Below, one piece after another: positions 12,105 to 28,700 of a stretch of DNA of 64,000 nucleotides. The first letter of the stretch is position 1. Each line of letters opens with the position of its first letter. Source of the stretch: Metridium senile (taxonomy: Eukaryota > Cnidaria > Anthozoa > Actiniaria > Metridiidae); NCBI GenBank assembly GCA_949775045.1, contig OX459107.1, positions 14,079,179 to 14,143,178 on the forward strand, written 5' to 3'. A program made the translations under genes and the position numbers. Under the pieces are notes generated by a model, which saw only the letters and a list, made by a program, of their open reading frames with translations, made no database searches and was not told where the DNA came from.

Positions 12105-12303
12105 GAAGGCCAGGGAAGGGGGGATTCAGGGGTAAAAGCTTCGGGGATGCTCGTTGGGAATCTCAAAAACACCTCTAAAAGATACCGGAAGTCTTTTAAA
12201 AGGGTTGTGACAAATACGACACAATAACCTAAAAGATACCAAATTGCTGAGCAAATCTGATACCATTTACCCCCTCCCCCTGGGGCATGCAAAGTCACTA
12301 GAA

Positions 12304-17853
<5,550 letters not shown>

Positions 17854-18557
17854 CGTTGTTTCATGATATCTTGGTTTTCACTGAGATATTTGTCAGTGCA
17901 ATCTTTGACCGTCTTCTTCGCAGCCGTTTTTCCTTCACAGGAAACCAGAGAATCCGTCTAGACACCTCGGACCATCCCGCTTTTTTATAGTCAATCCTCT
18001 AGAGGCACCTAGCCAATCATTGCGATGCAAACATGCACAACTTGTTAGTGTCACCCCGAGGGGAAACTATTGTCGGGTCAATGCTAACCTGACCGGGATA
18101 GGGAGCTTTCTATGTTTTTGTAATCCATCGAAAACCGTATAAAAAGTGGAAAAACGCTTTAAAAACTTTACACCAAAAAGAAATGAGGCGGATTCAGTTA
18201 TAAGTTTTAGAGTTCAAAAAATAATATTCTTTAAACTTGAAGCTTCAAACAGATTTGTTCATAAGTACAATATACCCCTCGCTGTTATAATCTTTTCACA
18301 AAACGGGTTTAATTTGTAAACTCTAGATCTTTCTATGAGTCGTTCCTTCGAAAGTTGTTGCTGAAGCGAACGTTTTCACCACAATATCGTGATATTATCT
18401 ACTTCGTGTCCTGGCCAGATTAGGTGTGTGCTTCAACAATGAATAAAAGTTATAAAAACTAAATAGAAACTAGCGAATAAACTAGTATAGTTATGAAAAC
18501 TAGTGAAATTACAAGACGTTTCGATGCCGAGCTTGAAATTGAACAACTATATAATAT

Positions 18558-18848
18558 TAAAAATTGAAGATTACGTTTCTTTTGCTTCATAATTTATTAT
18601 GAGTTAATACCAAGCTTTCGGACATCTTGACCATCATCAGGGTGGCTCTATTCAATGTACTACCTCGCGCTGTTGTATTTTCTCTATGATTGTTTCTGTG
18701 TGCGCGCGCTTATTGTTAACTACGTACGTTAATTCAAACATATTACGTCAGTGTACTACCACCCTGATGATGGCCAAGATGGCCGAAAGCTTGGTATCTA
18801 GTTCATAATAAATCATAACGCAGAAGAAACGTAATCTTCAATTTTTAA
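18558..18848. mobile_element. Foldback element with CTGATGA...GAAA motifs on both arms
   Basis: The left arm (18,558-18,650) and right arm (18,755-18,848) are near-perfect complements (TTAAAAATTGAAGATTACGT at both ends). Each arm reads CTGATGATGG...CCGAAAGCTTGG outward, which resembles the catalytic core order of a hammerhead ribozyme (CUGAUGA - stem - GAAA). The same CTGATGATG...GAAAGCTTGG tail occurs at 33,557-33,586. Confidence 0.6.
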
Positions 18849-20146
18849 CTAAATGCCTGCGTGCAAACAAATATTGGAAACTTTAATATTCTTGAATGAA
18901 TAATACGTATTTGCATATAGTCCTAAATGATACTGAGTGAAGTACTGACGTATCAGTTTTAATTTTATTGATCTGTACAATTGTAAAATTAATTTGTAAA
19001 CAAATTAAATTGTGAGGTATAATTTATCATAACTATATATATTTGCCCGCAAACGTCCTTAAACAGTATCCAGAATTCGTTAAAAAAGTTGCTAGGTTTC
19101 TGATAACGATGGATTATTGAAAAACACATTTACAACAAAACGCCTCACTATACATTTTAGTATGGAATTCTTTTAACATGCAAATTAGCATGTCTTAAAA
19201 AAACCATACCAATGAGTGAAAATACCAAACCAGTGAAAATCGAACATTGATAAAAGTGGTTTCAAATAAATCTATAACTGTTTTCGTTTTATTTTGATTA
19301 TTTCAAGCCAAGAGCGCGACTTACTGAAGCATTTTGCAACAGCCACACCTCATTAGCATGTTATTTCACAAATATGCTCATTTGCATGTTAAAGTGGGTT
19401 ATATGGAAACGTTCTAATATATGGTAATACCATTAAAATATAGTGCATTTTTCAATTTTTTCTCGAATAGGGTATGGATTAATTTTTCTCAAGCGTCTAT
19501 TCAAACGTGCCGGGTCGTGGACATCTTCCTTGAAGCCCAAACCGAGTCTCGTTCAGAAATGTAATTTCATTTTTTTAAGTACCTCTTTGGAAAAAGCTGG
19601 ATTTTTTTTCGGGTTTGAATCTCATATATATCTGAAAACAACAACTTTTCAATAAGCTTCGCTTAAGTTTTAATCTTTGTTTTAAACGTATCAGTTTTAC
19701 AACTTTTGATGAAAACATCTGCCGGAAATATGGAAACGCAGGTGAATTATTGTTTGTATGTCTGCTTAAATCTAAAAGATAGATCAAAATATTGTTGTGG
19801 CTTAAACATGTTTGAAAATAGCCTTAAAAGGGAAATCAGATGTATAAAACAAACTTAACAACATTAGTTGGCACTTTCCAGAATGTTTTTTTGATTTTAT
19901 TTTATTTTGTACAATTAGTGATAACATTGCGGGAGCTGTTAAGTTACATAACTCACATTGTCTTCTGATTAGCTCTAGAAAAACCGAAAACAACATTATT
20001 CTAGTTTTTGAAGGGGAAAGTGCAATACTTTGGTAGTCAACTTTGGAGGTCTCTGAAAGGTAATCTTTACTTCTAAACTTATATAAATGCTCACTGCAAA
20101 CGTTGTTCGAGGAAATCGATGCATCTATGTGTACTCATTGAAACAA

Positions 20147-20510
20147 TCGACTGCAGCTTAGGTCTATCAAATGAATGACTACCTCGATGTTTGGCCACAG
20201 TTATTCAGGGCGAAATCGATGTATCTGTATAGTTAGCATACAACTGCAAAAGGACCTGGTAGTGGTTAATGATAAAATTACTGTTATAGCCATGGTTACT
20301 CATTACAACAAGTACTGTCGTACTTAAAATCGACTGCAGCTTAGCTCTATCAAATGAATGACTAACTCCGGCGATGAATTGGCCACAGTTTATACTCAGG
20401 GCGAAATCGATGCATCTGTATAGTTAGCATATCAATGCAAAAAGACCTAGTAGTGGTTAATGATAAAATTACCGTTATAGCCATGGTTACTCAATGCAAC
20501 AGTTAGTCGT
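20147..20510. repeat. 182-bp direct tandem repeat
   Basis: Two copies start with ATCGACTGCAGCTTAG at 20,147 and 20,329 and share GGCCACAGTT...TCAGGGCGAAATCGATG, GTTAGCAT and TAGTGGTTAATGATAAAATTA. Copy 2 of the segmental duplication has one unit here (about 60,608) plus a displaced fragment at 59,657-59,740. Confidence 0.8.
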
Positions 20511-22748
20511 GAGTATGTTAAACTTAAATAACTGAGTATTACTGAAATCGATGCATCTACTCACTACACATTATAATGAGTTTGGATCCACTATGGCAAG
20601 CCCCGACTCTTTCAATTTTGTTTTGCGAGGGCACACACCATTGAGTAATTACAATGAGTTTGGTATTTCAAAATTCTTCACAATAATTCTTTTACGGCTC
20701 ATCTATCCTAGACCATCGTCTTCGCTACAATCGTCAATCCAAAATTACACATTTTCGGCAGCTCACAACTCACAAAACTGAATATAAAACGCTAGACCAA
20801 ACTTTTTTTAACCAAAGCTTTTACATTTATTCCAGCACAAAATGCGCAAGAAAAATTTGAATGTCAAATAGAAGGGGAAAAAGGCACAATATACTGAGTG
20901 ATACGCGTTTTCGGCTTTTTAAATCATGAAAAACCACCCGTTATACTAAGTAGCTTATATCTCGCAAGGTCAACGCGATAAACTTTCAATTTTTATTGAA
21001 ATCTACTAAGCTAAGGTGGGTTAAGGTAGATATATTCATAAAAGCATTTTGCGCTTCTTATCTATATTCAATTCTGTACAGCAACATCGAAATTTCTGTT
21101 GTTTTTACTGATTTTATGCATGGCAAATGCAAACTAGGCTGTGAAAAATTATTATTATTTATGAGCTTGTTTATAAATTTTTCAAATATATCGTGCGAAA
21201 AGCCTTTGACGCTGGCATGGTGATTATTGCGACAGTTGTTGCAAAAGACTGAATAAATGGAATACAATTATATACCTGCATGCAATATTTCAGTTTCAAC
21301 GTTGTCTAAATTCATTTTTCATTTTTTACCTGAACCAATTGGTATAAGAATTGTACACATTCTTTGAATTTTCTTGGACATTTCGCAGCTCACTGCATAG
21401 CGACTTTTCGAGCGTTTTTGGTCTGGTCCACCTTGATGTACTTGATATAGGCATGCCGTACTAGGGCGCCAAAATTTCTCGAGGTTGTGGCGGGACTATG
21501 TGCATATTTTCATAGTTTGTATTACTGCATCATCTTAACGCTTAAACATACAAGCCTGAACATCTCTTTTAAAAACTTTATTATAACTTGTAAGTGACTT
21601 TACGTGTAATTACGAAAGTGCAATGAATTAAATCAACAACGTTTTATTATCGACATTTCATGGTATGTAGTAAATGGCATGTACATCTATCTTCACTATT
21701 TGTCTTCAATTTTGTTATCTAGAAGAATCAGTTATATTAGTATATATTTCACAAGTATGTATGCTAATTCAAGACAGCAGAAGAGAATGAATGAAGTTAG
21801 AAGTTTTTTATTTCGTTAAAATAAGTTTGCATAAATAACAAGCAATTTAGGCAATTTGCATAAACTTCAAAACAATACATCTACCTCACTGAAGCTGTCG
21901 TCAACTGGGTTCTATTTAGTTTTGAGAGGTTTGAAATCAAAAACAAGATTGTATTTAGTGTAGTAAGACCAAATAAAATAAAATTGAAGGGAATAATAAC
22001 GTTTATTTCCGACACTTGACACGGTTTTTACTTGTTATTCATAGGGATGTATCTCGATCGGATATAAAATTAAAGTGTACATTGAACTCTCGCGTTTGAT
22101 TGGCGTTTTAAGATATTGATATATAGCTAAGTCATGAACGGAAAGAAAATTGGATTTGAACATTTATTCGCGGAGAAATAGCGCTCTAAACTTTAAAATC
22201 GACCGCTCCCCTTCGGGTTGGCCGGGAATTGGGACTTTGAGGAGACTGGCCCTAGGGCATTGATGACGTAAATTTGGGACTATTTCGCAACTTGTGCAAA
22301 GGCTAGTATGAGGACTTCAGTAAACTTATCATCGTTTTACTGGAGTTTTTTAGACACTTTACCAAGCAAATCCGTTTTGAGAGGCTGTTCTATCACAGTA
22401 GAGGACAAGAGAGGCATCCGAATGCATTAATATATTTAGGCAAAGATCGTACGCTTGGTAAAGCGAGAAGACGTCAAAGGGACAACTTGGTTTTACAAAG
22501 ACTCCTTCTGCTACTTTAGCAATAATTATTTCTATGGCTAACCTCAAAATTATTCCCTGAAAAATAACCCGCTTTTTTGTATGATACCCTGCAAGTTTAT
22601 CACAATTCATTTCTAAATTTCTTATCATGGGGCGTCGTTCCTCATAATTTATTTATATGTAAGTAATATATTGCCATCTAAAGTAATAAAGTTTCACTCA
22701 CTCTATAGAAGATCCAGAATGAACTCAGCTTTTTAACTCTCTCCAACC

Positions 22749-25700
22749 ATGGTTGCACTCAAGTTAGCCTTGCTTTTGAGCCTACTTCTTCAAGTCGAAG
22801 GTACGTACAATTACTCAATTTAAGCGTCAACATTTCATATAATAATGTTACATATATAACAATAGTTTTAGGAGATAAAGCATCTAAATATAAGCTATAT
22901 GTTTCACATGTGAAAAAGCGATACGTCCAATCAGCGTCAAGAACACACTTTCGCACATGTGAGAAATATAACCAATCAGATTTGAGAACTGAGAGTCTCA
23001 GCCAATCAGGAAACGAGAGAAAAACACCTGATTGGCTTTCCCGGCCAAAGAGCGAAAAGTGTTTTGAATCAATGTTTGAAATAATAATGAAGGACTGCTT
23101 TGGGCTGTTAATTTGTTTTTTCAGGTACTTTCATACATTTACATTTTATTTTTATTTTTTTTCTACTTGTTATTATGAATGATTTATTTGTAATAATTGA
23201 ATAGCTATTTACGTAAACCCTACAGAGGCTGAGTTTGAGCCGAGAAAACCGTGAAATGTTTTTATACTTTTATATATTTTGGATAAAGATTTACTTTCCT
23301 CTCCCTCCCCCTAAGGTAAAGATGGTTGTAGAGATCTCCAATACCTCGAGTGCATTGGAAACAAGACCTTGACAGGTCACGTGATCGATTCCTCCAGGAT
23401 GGTAACACCTGTCAAAGCCAATTGTCAGAATAAGTGTTACCATGACAACAGGTGTGTGTCGTATAACTTGGGCCCAGTAGGTGGAGTAACGAGACAGTGT
23501 GAGTTGAATGCCGCTGACCACTCGAGCCGACCCAGTTTCTTCGTGGACAAAACAGGCCATGAATATTGTCCAATAAAGGTTAGTAAGTAAGTAAGGAAGT
23601 AAGGAAGGAAGGAAGGAAGGAAGGAAGGAAGGAAGGAAGGAAGGAAGCAAGTAAGCAAGTAAGCAAGTAAGCAAGTAAGCAAGTAAGCAAGTAAGCAAGT
23701 AAGCAAGTAAGCAAGTAAGCAAGTAAGCAAGTAAGCAAGTAAGCAAGTAAGCAAGTAAGCAAGTAAGCAAGTAAGCAAGTAAGCAAGTAAGCAAGTAAGT
23801 AAGTAGGTGAGTAAGAGGGTAAATAAGTAGGTGACTAAGTAGGTAAGTAAGTAAGTAAGTAAGTAAGTCAGTAAATAAGTCAGTAAATAAGTAAGTAAAG
23901 TTCTCATTCTTTCCCAGAATCCTTGTCTGTCCAAACCTTGTCCTGCAAGACTTTGTATACCTGACTTTGATTGGGACACGTTCAACTGTGATGGTGAGTA
24001 TCAGTTAATTGCTCTTTTAAAAGCTACTAAAGCATGTTACCAATACAGTAAACACCCGCAAGTAAGAACCTGAAAATTAAGAACTTGTTAGCCTCAAATT
24101 TGTCATTTATACCCGCTATAATTTAGGCTAACTCCAAAAAATGTAGGTTCTTACTTGCCGGTGTTTACTGTAGTATATGTACGCACGCACGCAAGAAGTC
24201 AGGATATTCAAAGGGCGCGTACATCGTTCCAAGAATGCATTTTTTCAAGCTTAACTTTCATAATTGTTGCTACACCAATTTCAATAAACGTGTAAATTAC
24301 AATTTATTCTCGTCCACTTGAATAGCACTGAATTACAGGTAATTAACTGTATTTTAAAATTTTAATTCAATTTTAAACATTGATATTTAAGCGTTATTAT
24401 AATAGTGCAATTACAATTTATTCATCCACTTCCACAAATCCTATCTGTCTTAGATCAGCCATTTGTACAATGTAGATCTTAAAGCTCGTACTACATAAGA
24501 ATCGGCTTAGAAATTAAAGGCCACCACAAAGAAGAAGTGCTTAATGTATCTTTTTGACTCAGGTGGAGGCTGGACGCAGTGGGGTCCGTGGCAATGGACA
24601 CTCTGTTCTCGGCTTCCATCGAGCTGTGTTCCAAATGCAACAAGGACAAGAACATGTACAAGTCCTGCACCACAGAACAACGGTGCTAGTTGTGATGGAC
24701 CAAGTGATGACACAAAGCAGTGTGAACCACTACCACACGTTAACTCCGTTAACACAACTGGTAACAATCACTTTATTATTAGATAAAAAATATTTGTCTG
24801 AAACGTTTTACCATTTTTAGCGGTTAAAACTGCTAGTTTTTGATCATTTTAACTCAATTTGTTATCTCAGAAACATCGACGCAGTTCCCATTAGTTTCAA
24901 GATTCATGGTCGCGCGCGCTTACCGGCATGTTTTGCATTGTTGTTGTTTTTTATTTGAATGTTATGATTAATTCAGTCAGTCGTGTTAGCAGAAAACAAA
25001 TAAAACAAAACGCTAAACGATTTAGCAAGAGCGTAAATACCCACTCACATCGTAAAAGATATAAAAATGTCTGAATGGCGATTTTTATGGTCCAGGAAAT
25101 TCAGTCTTTTGCGCGGTGCATGCTAGTAAGTGACACAACTATAGCTAGTTATCGTACATTTTTACTCCATGCAATTGTTTCCTTAGAAACACTGACGCAC
25201 AAAAAACATTAGTTTAACCGCTAGCTATTGTACATTTTTATTCCAATTGTTTCCTTAGAAACATTAAAGAAGTCCACACTAGTTTAACCGCTCGTTATCG
25301 TACATTTTTACTCCAATTGTTTCCTTAGAAAAACTGACGCAGTCCACACTAGTTTAACCGCTAGTTATCGTACATTTGTACTCCAATTGATTCCTTAGAA
25401 ACACCGACGCAGTCCACATTAGTTTAACCGCTAGTTATCAAACATTTCACTTCTGGTATTATCTTTGTTTGTTGTTTTTAAGGCTGTGAAAAGGCATTAG
25501 GAATGGAAGACGGAAGAATAACAGACCAACAGATTACAGAGTCATCTTGCAAAAACGATCATCAATTTTACGAAGGAAGGTATTTCTTGTTGTTTATTTG
25601 TTTTGCCTGGGGGATGGGAGGGATATGTGCCGCTGAATAGGGCATATTTTGCAGTACAGCACAACTAGGAAAAAAACTGTATGCCATCACCAAAACTCGA

Positions 25701-28700
25701 CAAATAAAGTTAAGGTGGCTCGACTGAGTATGTTTGATCGCAAAGTACGTCGTGCGTAGAAAAATAATTTCAAATTAATTTCCATTGCGAGTTCAGGCAT
25801 AGACTGAAGTTTGTTCTGATGTTTCAAATATTGCAATCGGAACTAGCAATATTTTTTTATGATAGAAAAGTAGCTTTGACAAATACGACAATTTTAGGCG
25901 AAATAGAGTTTTCTATAAAACCGCATTGATTGTTTCACAAACTTCAGATGAAGGTCTTCGTTGTTGCTGAAAATAAAAGATTTATATGGATGCATTTTTG
26001 AATAAAACGCTTGTAAACATTTACACAACAAATAAATTAAATTAATCAAGCATCCATTTCACTTGATCAAAAACATCACTACAAAAGCTCAGAAAAAGTT
26101 GCTTTTGGTCTCATTTGGTCAACAAATGTCTTAGTTATCCTTCTGGCGAACATGAACGAAATCACTTCAGGATATTAGGACATACATGATTTTTCGTTTG
26201 GTGAGATATAACTGCACTTTTTCTTCGACCTTTTGTCTAATATTGCACACATTTTTACAAAATATTTCAAAACTTAAAATTTCCTTGATGAATTTTTTTC
26301 TTACCGCAGCATTGGCTTTTTGAAATAGTTACTCATCGAGCCCTGCAGTTTTATGACCATTGATACATTGGAAGATATCGAAAATAATTTTCAAAATAGG
26401 TAAATTTTTCGACCGCTTACTCAAGGCTCGCATTGTTTTGGTTGTCCGAGACCGCTATTGTCTATATTTTTTACTCAAGTTGTGAATTCCGATATGCATT
26501 GTCACCTCACAAACAACACTTGACTACCGTTCGATAGCCGAGCAGCTCCGAATGTGATCGCTTGAATATTATATTATAAATGACAAAGGACGGTTACGAT
26601 GGGTGCTTGTAACGCTATTCCAGATGATATGCAGTACTTCGAATAACATGCCTCTAACTAAACTTGATAAAAAGCGAAAAATCACTGGGCAAAGATTCGA
26701 AGTACAGCATATCAGCTGGAATTGCGTTACCGTCCTTTGTCATTATAATATAATATTCAAACGATCACACTCGGAGCTGCTCGGCTATAAACGAACGGTA
26801 GTCAAGTGTTGTTTGTGAGGTGACAATGCATATCGGAATAGCTCTTATCGTAGATGTACACGCCGCTCCGACAACTTGAGTAAAAAATATAGACAATAGC
26901 GATCTCGGACAACCAAAACAATGCGAGCCTTGAGTAAGCGGTCAAAAAGTTTACCTATTTTGAAAATTATTTTCGATATCTTCCAATCTATCAATGGTCA
27001 TAAAACTGTAGGGCTCAACGAGTAACTATTTCAAAAAGCCAATGCTGCGGTAAGAAAAAAATTCATCAAGGAAATTTTAAGTTTTGAAATATTTTGTAAA
27101 AATGTGTGCAATATTAGACAAAAGAAGAAAAAGCGCAGTTATATCTCACCAAACGAAAAATCATGTATGTCCTAATAGCCTGAAGTAATTTCGTCCATGT
27201 TCGCCAGACGGATAACTAAGACATTTGTTGACCAAATGATACCAAAAGCAACTTTTTCTGAGCTTTTGTAGTGATGTTTTTGATCAAGTGAAATGAATGC
27301 TTGATTAATTTAATTTATTTGTTGTGTAAATGTTTACAAGCGTTTTATTCAAAAATGCATCCATATAAATCTTTTATTTTCAGCAACAACGAGGACCTTC
27401 ATCTGACGTTTGTGAAACAATCAATGCGGTTTTATAGAAAACTCTATTTCGCCTAAAATTGTCGTATTTGTCAAAACTACTTTTCTATCATAAAAAATTA
27501 TTGCTAGTTTCGATTGCAATATTTGAAACATCAGAACAAACTTCAGTCTATGCCTGAACTCGCTATGGAAATTAATTTGAAATTATTTTTCTACGCGCGA
27601 CGTATTTTGCGATCAAACAGCGACGGTGGCCCTTCAAAAATACTCAGTCGAGCCACCTTAAACAACTACCATCAAATCACGCCATCACAAAACGCCAAAA
27701 ATCTGATAACCTTTGCAGCCAGTGTTTTAAAAATACATGTAGTTTGTTTTTGGCAGCGACAAAGCTTTTTAAAATAGGTGTATAAAAACTTCGGTTAACC
27801 TCGGTATAAAGTACAATCAAGTGTACTAGCGTTTTCCATATCGAGCAAGGGTCTGGGTACGAGTGTGAAAAACTAAATTTGATTATGGTTCCAGAAAAAA
27901 TAACCCCGTCTCATGGGAGAGTAACCAAATATAAGCTTATTGACCCAGTTTCAGAACGTTAGAAGAAAAAATAGACTAATTGAAAAAAATTATGAGCATC
28001 CAAACTCTGCCAAAATTACAGAGAAATGTATGGTGTATGGTGGCCCATTAACACCATAGCAATATTTGATATTTTCGATTTATTTTTTATCAATTTTTTT
28101 TTCTTTTTCTAATTTTTTTTTTTTTTTTTTTGAGAAAATATTTATATAAGAATAAGAATAATGAAAAAAAAGTTATATGTACTATTTAATAAACGAGCAG
28201 CAGTGTACAGTGTACAGCGAAGCCCAAGGGATTTTATACCTGATAAAACACGTGCTGCGAGTTTATTGAATGACTTAACAAACTCATTTATAATTCATGA
28301 CCATTTTGTCCAATATCGATGAAACAAAAGAAAACGGAATGTTGTTTGCATTTGGGAATTGACCTACAGTAATAATAGAAGAATTAAAATCAGCAATTCT
28401 AATGTGCAGGACTTTGTCAATATTTTATTCGCATGTATAAGTCTTCATTCGGAACTTTGCTTTTGCATGAATAACAACATGCCTCCAAAGAGGCAATTTA
28501 GGCCACCAAAGTCTAAGGAAGAAGAAAAAAACACATTGGAAGAGTGTATCCCAAAGTCTACATGATGCTCTACGAAGTGGGCATTCAAATTGTTTTCCGA
28601 ATGGCAAACCAATAGAGTCAACAAAGATCCTTCCAAAGAGCAGCGTTCGTTTGAAATTGACATTGGAAAAGTACAGTCATTAGATACGAATATTGCCAAC

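Larger units (their letters stand above)
17854..22748. other. Divergent intergenic region between genes A and B
   Basis: A 4.9-kb spacer between two head-to-head genes, so it must hold both promoters. It contains a foldback element (18,558-18,848), a decayed MITE (about 19,150-19,420) and a 182-bp direct repeat (20,147-20,510). The part from 19,281 is duplicated at 59,750 upstream of gene C. No clear TATA box is certain; CTATAGAAG at 22,711 could serve for gene B. No gene is seen. Confidence 0.6.
19281..23900 (+). repeat. Segmental duplication, copy 1 (5' part of gene B)
   Basis: This block matches 59,750-64,000 almost base for base, starting TTTTCGTTTTATTTTGATTA and running through exons 1 and 2 of gene B/C. 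Copy 2 is about 200 bases shorter, mainly because one 182-bp direct repeat (20,147 / 20,329) is single there. The near identity of introns implies a recent duplication or an assembly haplotig. Confidence 0.9.

Noticed and set aside
23369..23590. Separate 73-residue protein starting MTGHVIDSSRM
   Set aside because: The Met is internal to exon 2; the exon extends 5' to the acceptor at 23,316 and joins the signal-peptide exon in phase.
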